Part shown: in pieces, positions 30,543-37,643 of the stretch
Layout of the letters: each line of letters opens with the position of its first letter
How positions within the stretch are numbered: position 1 is the stretch's first letter
Origin: Desulfobacteraceae bacterium
GTDB lineage: Bacteria > Desulfobacterota > Desulfobacteria > Desulfobacterales > ETH-SRB1
NCBI GenBank assembly: GCA_013792055.1
Contig: VMSQ01000287.1
Coordinates: 1 to 39,392, forward strand
Length of the DNA: 39,392 bases
Reading direction: 5' to 3'
Position numbers and translations under genes: made by a program
The notes under the pieces: generated by a model
Database searches by the model: none
What the model saw: only the letters and a program-made list of their open reading frames with translations
What the model was told of the DNA's origin: nothing

Positions 30543-31229
30543 TTAGCTTAATACTTTAATAGCCTGAACAATTATCTTCTGCGCCAGTCCGTGTCCTATA
30601 GCGTAACGGTTGCGATCTAAAGCTATAACCATCTGTCCTTGTCCGCTGTTGGTAATGACATCGATCTCATCTCCAATTCTCAGCCCCATGCTTAATAAAC
30701 GCATACGTGCAGTTGATCCACCTGTAAGATCTTGAATTATTAGTCGTTCTCCTTGTTTTGCCATTACAAGGGGCATAAGTTTTAAATGGTCTTTAAGACA
30801 TTCTGAACAAACACCATAGATTTCCAGCTTATGCTGGAGCATGTGGAAACCATAAGTATGGGATACCTCCACCTGTAAATTTTCAATCTTTTCATTCTGG
30901 AACTCAATAATCTTTTTGCATTTTGTACAGATCATATGATCATGATGCTGCCCAAGATGCCTGTGCTCATAGCGTACAGGTCCATGATTAAATCTTCTTT
31001 TTTTGGCAAAGCCATAGCGGCATATAAGTTTAAGAGTTTCCCTGACAAAATCAGGGCTAAATTCATAACCATTTTCCTCAAGAAGATTAATAAGTTCGCT
31101 TACAGTAATATGATGTTCTGTTTGCAGAAGGACTTCAAGAATTTTGTATCTATCTTCAAAATCAGAAATATTTTCTTGCTTAAAAAGTTTTTTGAACTGT
31201 TCTTTTTCCTGGCTGTGAACTGGCTTCAT
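30543..31229 (-). CDS. Fur-family regulator fused to a C-terminal FeoA domain
   Basis: This 228-residue two-domain protein has at residues about 1-145 a Fur-type repressor: a winged helix (ITVSELINLLEENGYEFSPD), the metal site HLGQHHDHMICTKCKKIIEF and a second Cys pair CSECLKD. At residues about 150-228 it has a FeoA/SH3-like domain (LVMAKQGERLIIQDLTGGST, ARMRLLSMGLRIGDEIDV, RNRYAIGHGLAQKIIV). It lies directly upstream of feoA and feoB on the same strand. It probably senses Fe2+ through Fur and either regulates feoAB or couples regulation to the transporter. Each domain is clear; the combined function is inference. Confidence 0.9.
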   Translation of the reverse strand: MKPVHSQEKEQFKKLFKQENISDFEDRYKILEVLLQTEHHITVSELINLLEENGYEFSPDFVRETLKLICRYGFAKKRRFNHGPVRYEHRHLGQHHDHMICTKCKKIIEFQNEKIENLQVEVSHTYGFHMLQHKLEIYGVCSECLKDHLKLMPLVMAKQGERLIIQDLTGGSTARMRLLSMGLRIGDEIDVITNSGQGQMVIALDRNRYAIGHGLAQKIIVQAIKVLS

Positions 31230-31306
31230 GTTAATTTCCTATTGAGCATAATTTCTAACAATAATACTGTATTACGTGGTTGTCAATAAGCCAAAAAACC
31301 TTATTT

Positions 31307-31346
31307 AAAAAAGCCTGTCCGCATTTATAAGCAGACAGGCTTTTTT
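31307..31346. terminator. Bidirectional rho-independent terminator
   Basis: The stem GCCTGTC (31313-31319) pairs with GACAGGC (31334-31340), flanked by a run of A on the left and TTTTTT on the right. It can therefore end transcripts in either direction. It lies between the start of the Fur-FeoA gene and the 3' end of the FmdB-type gene, where it mainly ends the leftward transcript of the FmdB gene. Confidence 0.85.
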
Positions 31347-31423
31347 GTTTACTATTATAAGGCGTGTTAAAAGGAAAAGTCCTTTCGTATTAAGAAGATT
31401 AAGAAGACAATCATTTTTGCTGG

Positions 31424-31669
31424 TTATCTGGAGTGACCGGGCATATCATAAGTTGTACATGAACCGCTCGAACAAGTCTTTGTTGTTGCGCTGGGTTTAT
31501 TGCTTGAACCAGAGCTTCCTCCCATTGCGAAATTAGTAGAGCTGAGGATGCGTTCGAACTCCTCTGCTTTACATTCCGGACACTTAAGTTCCACTTCATC
31601 ATCTTTATTCATAATAAGTATCTCAAAATAGGCCTGGCATTTCAGACATTTAAACTCAAATATAGGCAT
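31424..31669 (-). CDS. FmdB-type zinc ribbon protein
   Basis: This 81-residue protein begins MPIFEFKCLKCQAYFEILIM and has a second pair LKCPECKAEEFERIL, the CxxC..CxxC zinc ribbon of the FmdB family (putative regulatory proteins of unknown function). The C-terminal half is a low-complexity Ser/Gly/Thr tail with a CSSGSC motif, as is common in the family. The gene is monocistronic, followed by a strong terminator and preceded by a 242-bp gap mostly filled by a TTCACCACGGA-type repeat. Confidence 0.88.
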   Translation of the reverse strand: MPIFEFKCLKCQAYFEILIMNKDDEVELKCPECKAEEFERILSSTNFAMGGSSGSSNKPSATTKTCSSGSCTTYDMPGHSR

Positions 31670-31727
31670 CGTGCATACTCCTTAAAAAATTTCTAATCTC
31701 TGAACAAATTATAGTTTAAGGTAATAG

Positions 31728-31911
31728 TTCACCACGGATTTTCACGGAATTACACTGAATTATCAAAATACTCTTCTTATAATGAACATCTAATTCTGTT
31801 TGTCTTTGGTAGTCTGTGGTTAATAAATCCAGCTCGCAACACAATGCATTTTCGCAAACAGATTCCATCGTTTACAATTTTCAGTGAAACTCCGTGTCGT
31901 TCCGTGGTGAA
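31728..31911. repeat. TTCACCACGGA-type repeat, copy 2 (inverted relative to 14555)
   Basis: The ends TTCACCACGGATTTTCACGG and CGTGTCGTTCCGTGGTGAA are near-complementary. The right 42 bp are identical to the reverse complement of 14555-14596. The centre is about 110 bp of unrelated sequence. The element ends exactly at the stop codon region of the APS-kinase-like gene (31912). Confidence 0.85.
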
Positions 31912-32505
31912 CTATTTCGGTTTAAGATATTTTAATAGGGCTTTTTTTACAGTTAAGGCATTTTGTTCCGCTGAATTTTTGCTGCTGTCAATAATAATTT
32001 CTGCAGACGGGTTTTCTTCATACGGAACGTCAACACCTATTACTTTGCCTAAACCTTCAAACTTAGAGCCCTTTTGCTTTCTTTCCAACGCCCGAAGGTA
32101 CATTTGAGAAACAACATGACCTTTTTTGCGTTTAGATTCCCGTTCTATACATACTGAAAGAGGGCATTTTATCATTACCTCAACAAAACGCTGAATTTTT
32201 TTTCTGGCATATTTCCGGTATAATAGTTTATGTGCAGAGGCATCTATTATGACATTAATCCCATTTTGCACTTTTTCTGCTGCAAAATCAACCAGTTTTT
32301 TATAGACCAGATCGCGTTCCCTGTCAGTATATTCCGGATTAGTAGCATATTTTTTACGTATTGTATCCAGCTCAATTCGTTTACAGGTTATTCCTTCATC
32401 AGCCAGCATATCATATACAAGCTTTGACAGTTTGCTTTTGCCTGAACCCGGAAGCCCTGTAAACCATACAGCCCATGCTTTATTCGAGATATCTGTTGAT
32501 TTCAT
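31912..32505 (-). CDS. APS-kinase-like P-loop kinase
   Basis: This 197-residue P-loop protein resembles adenylylsulfate kinase (CysC). The Walker A VWFTGLPGSGKSKLSKLVYD is at about 13-32, followed by RIELDTIRKKY, ERDLVYKKLVDFAAEKVQNG and a DASAHKLLYRKYARKKI strand. VMIKCPLSVCIERE and an IGVDVPYEENPSAEIIID end resemble the APS-kinase C-terminus. Classical CysC makes PAPS from APS and ATP. The P-loop GLPGSGKSKLS differs from the usual GLSGAGKST form, and the neighbour is an APH-type kinase rather than sat or cysDN. It may instead act on another nucleotide or sugar substrate. It overlaps the upstream gene by 26 bp. Confidence 0.75.
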   Translation of the reverse strand: MKSTDISNKAWAVWFTGLPGSGKSKLSKLVYDMLADEGITCKRIELDTIRKKYATNPEYTDRERDLVYKKLVDFAAEKVQNGINVIIDASAHKLLYRKYARKKIQRFVEVMIKCPLSVCIERESKRKKGHVVSQMYLRALERKQKGSKFEGLGKVIGVDVPYEENPSAEIIIDSSKNSAEQNALTVKKALLKYLKPK

Positions 32506-33574
32506 CTATATTCATTGTTTCTGTTGCCAAAATATTTCTTGTGAAGTTAAAAAGCTTTTTGCGTATATCTGCAGGATGATTTGGATACCATTCGGGCGAA
32601 GCTATTACAAGACACCTGAAAGCATAAAAAGGTTGAATAACTTTAAAGATTTCCTGATCTTTTGTCTTTTCCAAATAGGTTGTTATATAAATGTCGTGCA
32701 GTTTTTTGTAGTCACCATCTAATTTGCCGTGCTTCAGGAGAGAATAGAGCAGATAATTGATACTCAATGTGGAAACATCATCCGCAGCTTCTCCGTATTC
32801 TCCTCTACTTCTGTCAAATGTGGAAAAATCGGTTCCTTCTCTAAATTTGATATTCCAGGGATGAAAATCGCCATGTTCACGGCAAAGGCGGTGAGTATAT
32901 TGTTTTAGCTTCCAGCGCCATTCAACACAATGCTTTTCAATATCACAAAAATCGTTATCTGAGAAAAACTCATAATTGTTTGGATATCCATCGATAATAC
33001 CCATTATGCATTCGCCATGCCCAAGAAGCTCTCTGATTTTCCTTGTATAAAGCTCGGGCTCATCTTTTTTTTCACTGTGAATTTCAGCCAGATACTCACC
33101 AAGTACCCTTGCCCTTTCTATATCAAGATCGGTTATAGCCTCAGTTTTAAGGCGCTTTAAATCTAAAAAGTAATCAGTTCCTTCAACCTTTTCCGTCAGC
33201 AGAAAATAGATATTTGCATCACGAACAGAGCGGGCATTTCCTTCGGCATTGAAGTATCCGATGTCAAGGGGATGGGCGTGTTTAGGAAGGCGCTGGCCCG
33301 CATCATACTGAAACATCAGAACATTAGCTCTGTCCCACAGATACTGGTGTCCGTATTTATCTTTTCGCATTGTAGAAAATATAACTGATCTGTCCTTACC
33401 TTCTCTACGAAAAGTAACCAGAAATGTATCTCCATAACCCAATTTTTTTATTGTATCAGTAAAGGTTCCAAGTTTTTTGACTCCAAGAATTTCAACTTTT
33501 CCGTCAAAACGTTCTTCCAAATATTTTTTTATTGTATCTATCTTAATAGGAATATCTATTGATTCATCAATCAT
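32480..33574 (-). CDS. Aminoglycoside-phosphotransferase-fold kinase
   Basis: This 364-residue protein of the APH/choline-kinase superfamily has the catalytic loop CREHGDFHPWNIKF and, after a short interval, FDRSRGEYGEAADDVSTLSI, in the position of the usual metal-binding DxD segment. The N-terminal lobe has a beta-rich region with KLGYGDTFLVTFRREGKDRS. It opens MIDESIDIPIKIDTIKKYLE. The substrate is unknown: such enzymes phosphorylate small molecules, sugars or lipids. It overlaps the APS-kinase-like gene by 26 bp and a small upstream frame by 8 bp, so it probably forms a two-gene kinase unit. An antibiotic role is not implied. Confidence 0.82.
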   Translation of the reverse strand: MIDESIDIPIKIDTIKKYLEERFDGKVEILGVKKLGTFTDTIKKLGYGDTFLVTFRREGKDRSVIFSTMRKDKYGHQYLWDRANVLMFQYDAGQRLPKHAHPLDIGYFNAEGNARSVRDANIYFLLTEKVEGTDYFLDLKRLKTEAITDLDIERARVLGEYLAEIHSEKKDEPELYTRKIRELLGHGECIMGIIDGYPNNYEFFSDNDFCDIEKHCVEWRWKLKQYTHRLCREHGDFHPWNIKFREGTDFSTFDRSRGEYGEAADDVSTLSINYLLYSLLKHGKLDGDYKKLHDIYITTYLEKTKDQEIFKVIQPFYAFRCLVIASPEWYPNHPADIRKKLFNFTRNILATETMNIDEINRYLE

Positions 33575-33773
33575 TTTCTTCTCTCATCTGGCGCAAAGTT
33601 TCTTCTAAAATCTGCAACCGATACCGATCGTCCCTTAAGGCAGGGCGCTTAGATCGGATGCTTGGGGTTTTTTGTTTTTTGAAGGCATTTCTTAACTCAA
33701 TAACTGCTCGTATTATATTATCATTTGCTCGGAGGGTGAACAAGTCATAAAGAATTTTGTGTACGCCCGGCAT
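33567..33773 (-). CDS. Small open frame, possibly a gene truncated by intron DNA
   Basis: This 68-codon frame overlaps the start of the APH-type gene by 8 bp. It ends in a charged helical stretch (YRLQILEETLRQMREEND) that also supplies the AGAGAAGA ribosome site of that gene. Its apparent ATG and first five codons lie inside the group II intron fragment at 33759, on the opposite strand. Either the real gene was longer and lost its 5' part when the intron sequence arrived, or this is a chance frame. I do not recognise the product. The downstream overlap argues mildly for a genuine, broken gene. Confidence 0.4.
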   Translation of the reverse strand: MPGVHKILYDLFTLRANDNIIRAVIELRNAFKKQKTPSIRSKRPALRDDRYRLQILEETLRQMREEND

Positions 33774-33877
33774 GGGCGTGAACTTATGGGGTGAAAGTCC
33801 CCCTGCACGTGAATCCTGTTAATGTGCTGAACACATTAGCAAAAGTATTAGCCGAAGGCAAGGGCGGAATCGTGAGC
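33759..33877 (+). mobile_element. Group II intron 5' fragment
   Basis: It starts GTGTACGCCCGGCATGGGCG and follows the copy at 1-141 closely through AAAGTATTAGCCGAAGGCAA and GGGCG. It breaks off after CGTGAG, where the other copy continues GAAGGGTCTGAAGGAAGC. No reverse transcriptase and no intron 3' end are present, so it is a dead fragment of about 119 bp. The sequence in front has no hairpin or attC-like shape, unlike the other copy. The following 60 bp up to the Kv channel stop are not intron-like to my eye. Confidence 0.75.
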
Positions 33878-33937
33878 CTAAAGCCCCAATCGCCCACTGA
33901 ATTTCCGGGAGGCCAAAAGGAGAGCTTTTCAAAGGAC

Positions 33938-34756
33938 TTAAAGTTTTGCTCCGCAGTATTTGCAGCACTTCGCATCGATGTCATGGCCTTCTGCGCTGCA
34001 AGCCTGGCACGCCTGAGTGGAAACCTTCCTTCCGGTGGCACGAGCAATTTCAGTTGTTACAATCCCTGTAGGTACGGCAATTATTGCATAACCGATAATC
34101 ATGATGACAGCAGCCAGAGCCTGACCGAAACCTGTTTTAGGCGATATATCTCCATAGCCGACTGTAGTAAGCGTTACGATAGACCAATAAATACTTCGAG
34201 GGATGCTTGTAAAACCATTTTTTTCGCCTTCTATTACATACATCATGGAACCGAAAATTATCACCAGTGTAAAAACAGTAAATAAAAATACAATAATTTT
34301 CCGCCGGCTTGCACGCAGAGCCTGGTTAAGCAACCTGATTTCAACAAGATACTGAACCAGTTTGAAAACCCGAAATATTCGAAGAACTCGAAGAATCCTG
34401 ATAACAAGAAGGAACTGGCTTCCAGGCAGAAAAAGACTTAAATAGGTCGGGATTATTGCCAGAAGATCTACTATTCCAAAAAAGCTGGTTGCATACTTAA
34501 AAGGACGACCGACACAGGATAACCTAAGAAAATACTCAATTGTGAAAAGAAAAGTGAAAAACCATTCGCTTAAAACTAAAAAGCCGCCGTATGAATTTCG
34601 AATCGTACTCACACTGTCCAACATTACAACTATTACGCTAAGCACGATACTTACAATTAAAATTATATCAAATAATTTACCTGCAGGTGTATCAGCCTCA
34701 AAAATAATTTCATGAAGAGTTTCACGATATTTTCCTAACGAGCTGTTTTTTTTCAT
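33938..34756 (-). CDS. Kv-type voltage-gated potassium channel with C-terminal zinc ribbon
   Basis: This 272-residue six-helix ion channel has the S1-S3 hydrophobic segments (about 28-105), an S4 with regularly spaced Arg (IRILRVLRIFRVFKLVQYL), a pore loop with selectivity filter TLTTVGYGDISP, and S6 (AAVIMIIGYAIIAVPTGIVT). The tail ends with two Cys pairs, QACQACSAEGHDIDAKCCKY followed by CGAKL, a small zinc-ribbon-like module. Kv-like prokaryotic channels usually lack it, so it may bind metal or tune tetramerisation. It is co-directional with the kinase pair but separated from it by intron DNA. Confidence 0.88.
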   Translation of the reverse strand: MKKNSSLGKYRETLHEIIFEADTPAGKLFDIILIVSIVLSVIVVMLDSVSTIRNSYGGFLVLSEWFFTFLFTIEYFLRLSCVGRPFKYATSFFGIVDLLAIIPTYLSLFLPGSQFLLVIRILRVLRIFRVFKLVQYLVEIRLLNQALRASRRKIIVFLFTVFTLVIIFGSMMYVIEGEKNGFTSIPRSIYWSIVTLTTVGYGDISPKTGFGQALAAVIMIIGYAIIAVPTGIVTTEIARATGRKVSTQACQACSAEGHDIDAKCCKYCGAKL

Positions 34757-34796
34757 ATTAAAATTGATGGTTTCTTAATGCGGATTTCAGAAGATA

Positions 34797-34936
34797 ATGG
34801 GTCAAGACTACGTTTGACCCATGAGCAATCTATTTTCTCTTATTTCAATATTTCTTCTGATTTTTTATCTTTATTTTTAAACTTCTATGCCAGCTTGAAT
34901 CTTGACTAATTAACAACAATGGTCAAACGTAGACCC
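34797..34936. repeat. GGGTCAAACGTAG-word inverted repeat
   Basis: GGGTCAAGACTACGTTTGACCCAT at the left (a hairpin in itself, GGGTCA/TGACCC) is answered by AATGGTCAAACGTAGACCCC at about 34918-34936, roughly 100 bp away. It opens the 661-bp gap between the Kv channel and the AAA ATPase; the rest of that gap is listed as gene remnants. Confidence 0.65.
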
Positions 34937-35055
34937 CATTCCAATTGTGAACGCAGTGCGTGCACAATTTCAATATCGGGGAAAATCTCCGCAATGCGAA
35001 TACAATGGTGCAGATGCCTTTTGCTTATCGCTATATTGTGCAATTTCAAATCTTT
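34906..35055 (-). pseudogene. DUF1016/YhcG-type nuclease N-terminal-domain remnant
   Basis: A minus-strand frame between two stops encodes HCIRIAEIFPDIEIVHALRS followed by QLEW. This matches the RMIRFAEVFPDEEIVATLSRQLSW-type signature of the DUF1016 N-terminal domain of YhcG-like proteins. Family members run to about 340 residues, whereas fewer than 50 codons survive here, without the C-terminal PD-(D/E)xK nuclease domain. The match breaks down after QLEW. The call rests on recall of the family signature. Confidence 0.6.
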
Positions 35056-35181
35056 CTATCTGCTTTTCAGGTGGCTTTTTAGATCCCTGTAATAATTTTC
35101 ATGTGGTCCGATCATAATCAATTCCCACGGATAAAATCCTCCGGAACCTCCGTCCCGTCTAACTACGAAAATGTCAATATT
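35056..35181 (-). pseudogene. Remnant of a small protein (C-terminal end)
   Basis: A minus-strand frame of 41 codons reads IFVVRRDGGSGGFYPWELIM and ends IGPHENYYRDLKSHLKSR before a stop. It has no plausible start in frame and a stop directly upstream. The well-formed composition suggests the true C-terminus of a decayed small protein. I considered a RelE/HigB-type toxin because of the HENxYRDLK ending but am not certain. It lies next to the DUF1016 remnant in the same frame across one stop codon. Confidence 0.4.
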
Positions 35182-35268
35182 TCACGGACATCCCCCATTT
35201 TCACTTCCACTAATGTGTTGATCGAGATGTGACACTGAGTCTTCAAAGCCAAGTCTAATTGAGGTCGT

Positions 35269-35316
35269 GTCACAGCAAATGTCGTAGCAATGTCACAGCT
35301 CAATGTCATAGCTTGG
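35269..35316. repeat. Four short imperfect tandem repeats
   Basis: GTCACAGCAAAT, GTCGTAGCAAT, GTCACAGCTCAAT and GTCATAGCTTGG follow one another without spacer (11-13 bp units). A related GTGACACTGAGTC lies slightly to the left. They overlap the last codons of the helix-turn-helix remnant. Confidence 0.55.
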
Positions 35317-35432
35317 CCATAATATAGTGACGCGTTGGATCTGTTGCTCCAGTACCAACCTCATTTATAAGTTCTTTGTCCAGCAAACCTTTTAAATCAC
35401 GCTGGAGGCTGTGCCGATCATATCTTTGCAGC
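35306..35432 (-). pseudogene. Winged-helix-type C-terminal remnant
   Basis: A minus-strand frame, partly overlapping the end of the AAA ATPase in another frame, encodes [20 protein letters not shown] followed by [17 protein letters not shown] and a stop soon after. The SxxTxQRDLxxLxxxGxI and DPTRHY pattern is that of the winged-helix end of Fic-type or related regulators. Only about 42 codons remain and no start is present. It is best read as the 3' stub of a lost gene. Confidence 0.5.
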
Positions 35433-36737
35433 AAGATAGAGCGGATAGTTCTGAATAACCTGGTTCCTGATCCTGCTCAGCGGTTTTACGGATATCTTGA
35501 CGGCCCTTTTCGGTGAATACTTCAAGATATACTGCCGTAGGCTTTTTGCATGTGTTCGGGTCCCTGATTTAACCTCTACCGGTACAAGGGCATCGTCAAT
35601 AACCCTTATGAACTCAATTTCAGAAGTCCCCTCCGTCCATGAGTACAGCCTTGAAACACCTGAAGCAGCAAATTCCTGGGCAACGAAATTCTCTGCGAGA
35701 TACCCTTTTGCAATGCCGTAATCTTGTGAATGGATGAGGCTAACCGGTAGATCCAGCATACACCCGAGGAGACCAATATCAAATAAAAACAGCTTGAACA
35801 TATTTTCTCTGCAAAAGGATTCCAGGGGTATCTCAGCCCTTTTACATACCTTAACTTTTAGAATTAGCCCGGACTTTTCCAGCCAGGCAATGGGACCCTG
35901 CAGTTCCGCATAACCTTTTTTCCTGGGGATTACCTCTTTAAATCTGTATTTTTTGACTGACCCGTCAATATTTGCAGAAAGCTGCACAGGTACATTCTCG
36001 AATACGGACACAATATGTATCGAATTGATCTTGCCTGAATGCTTCGCAAAGTCGTTATTGTAGCTCTCAACCAGCTTTTCCTGAACATCCCTTGCCCTTT
36101 TCATTGCTTCAAAAAGATCATCCCTATTATAAGTCAAATAGGTTGAAACAACCTGCGGCATTCCGCCTGTGACATAATATTCCCGCAACCGATTCCACAG
36201 CCTCTGATGGGCTATTTCCGAGAATGAATCAACCTTGTCTGAATCCTGGTACAACTCCAATGAGACCTCATCATTCAATGCCATGAGAAATTCTTCAAAA
36301 TTCAACGGGTATAGTTTCAGGAAATCGACCTTACCCACAGGGAAAGATCCTGAAGACAACTTAACCCCGATCAGTGAACCGGCGCAGCAAAGCGCAAGTT
36401 GAGGCATCTTTTCGCAAAAATATTTTAAGGATGTCAGGGCTCCGGGGCATTCCTGGATTTCATCAAATATGACAAGGTCTTTGGCAATATCAATCCTTTT
36501 GCCGGAATAGATGGATAACTCAGTTAGTATTCTTTCCGGGTTCAAATCGGCTTCAAATGCCGTTGACAGCTTTTTATCCTTCTCAAAATTGAAGGTATGG
36601 CAATCGGAAAACTCGTTTTCCCCGAAGGCTTGAAGAATATAGCTTTTCCCAACCTGACGCGTTCCTTTCAGAATGAGGGGAGCGCGTGCGGCAGCATCTT
36701 TCCATTCAATTAGCTTTGCATAGATTTTCCGCTTCAT
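35418..36737 (-). CDS. AAA/DUF4143 ATP-binding protein
   Basis: This 439-residue stand-alone ATPase of the AAA_14-DUF4143 type has Walker [16 protein letters not shown] at about residues 21-35, Walker [13 protein letters not shown] at about 86-97 and sensor segment [11 protein letters not shown]. The DUF4143 domain has the typical [15 protein letters not shown] and a C-terminal [18 protein letters not shown], a PD-(D/E)xK-like nuclease core. It appears intact. Such proteins are abundant in bacterial and archaeal genomes, often near mobile DNA, and have no agreed function. Remnants on the left and horizontally acquired genes on the right fit that habit. Confidence 0.9.
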   Translation of the reverse strand: MKRKIYAKLIEWKDAAARAPLILKGTRQVGKSYILQAFGENEFSDCHTFNFEKDKKLSTAFEADLNPERILTELSIYSGKRIDIAKDLVIFDEIQECPGALTSLKYFCEKMPQLALCCAGSLIGVKLSSGSFPVGKVDFLKLYPLNFEEFLMALNDEVSLELYQDSDKVDSFSEIAHQRLWNRLREYYVTGGMPQVVSTYLTYNRDDLFEAMKRARDVQEKLVESYNNDFAKHSGKINSIHIVSVFENVPVQLSANIDGSVKKYRFKEVIPRKKGYAELQGPIAWLEKSGLILKVKVCKRAEIPLESFCRENMFKLFLFDIGLLGCMLDLPVSLIHSQDYGIAKGYLAENFVAQEFAASGVSRLYSWTEGTSEIEFIRVIDDALVPVEVKSGTRTHAKSLRQYILKYSPKRAVKISVKPLSRIRNQVIQNYPLYLAAKI

Positions 36738-37029
36738 AAGAGCATTATATGAGGATATTTATTTTTGTCAACGAGTTTTTCGCAAATTACAGATATATTC
36801 ATACCACTTTTTCGTATATTACCGACTTTTTTGCACCATGTCGTAATACTATTTGGCTGGCTCGTAGTTCGATTGTCGAGCAACCGGTGTAAAAGCATCA
36901 TTTTTACTGAATGAAGATAGTATTAAGTCCAAACTGTTCTTAGTCCCCCACGCAGGAGCGAGGGAACGAGGAAACAGTTTACCCTGCAAGAGTCAAGAGC
37001 AGAGCCTAAGTCCCTACGTCGTCCTGACC

Positions 37030-37548
37030 CTAAATCCTCTTAGAGTGCCACAGTTCCTCTTTGAGCCGCTCGAATACGTTGTAGACGATCGGGCAAACTG
37101 AGCAGTTATTCACCACCTGGATGAGCCTGAAGACGAACTCGTCCTTGTGCAAGTGCGGGAACGAACGGCAGTCATCAGGACGTGCATCGTAGACCGTGCA
37201 GCAGTTGTCTTGGAGGAAGGGGCACGGCTTCTGCCGGAAACAGTATGCATCCTCGTCTTCGGTCGGTCGGAGGTGCGTGGCGGTCAGTTCCGAAGGTGAG
37301 ATCCCGAGGCAACTCGCCAGCCGTGTTACATCCTCCTCCGAAAGCTTCGGTGAGACTTCCTTGCAGCAGTTCGCGCAGGTACCACAGTCTATCTGCCGGG
37401 CGATGTCTTTGTAGTGCCGGTGAGCAATGCTGTCCAGTTCCTTGACAGACAGATCGACGCCCTTGAGAAACGTCCGGAAACGCCAATTCTGGTCTTCTTT
37501 GGCCTCAGCAAGCTCGCGCACTCGCTCAATGTCGGTTTCGATGTGCAT
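37030..37548 (-). CDS. YkgJ-type cysteine cluster protein
   Basis: This 172-residue protein has the Cys-rich zinc/iron-chelating signature CGTCANCCKEVSPKLSEEDV, CPFLQDNCCTVYDARPDDCR, SFPH and a last CSVCP. This is the YkgJ/CxxCxxCC family, thought to bind a metal or Fe-S centre; the function is unknown. The gene is markedly richer in G and C than its neighbours, and its other frames are open over long stretches (hence several shadow ORFs), which points to recent transfer. The chosen ATG at 37548 lacks a convincing ribosome site; GTG or internal starts are possible. Confidence 0.8.
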   Translation of the reverse strand: MHIETDIERVRELAEAKEDQNWRFRTFLKGVDLSVKELDSIAHRHYKDIARQIDCGTCANCCKEVSPKLSEEDVTRLASCLGISPSELTATHLRPTEDEDAYCFRQKPCPFLQDNCCTVYDARPDDCRSFPHLHKDEFVFRLIQVVNNCSVCPIVYNVFERLKEELWHSKRI

Positions 37549-37643
37549 GAATCCCTTTCGTGCAGAACCTATTCTTGAAGAACGATTTCAAATTGACTTA
37601 TTTATGGATGTGCCGCAAGTCTATTCAGTGTTAATCTATTCCC

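Noticed and set aside
37175-37486. Additional frames over the YkgJ-type gene
   Set aside because: These are shadows caused by high GC. Only the 37030-37548 frame carries the family Cys pattern.
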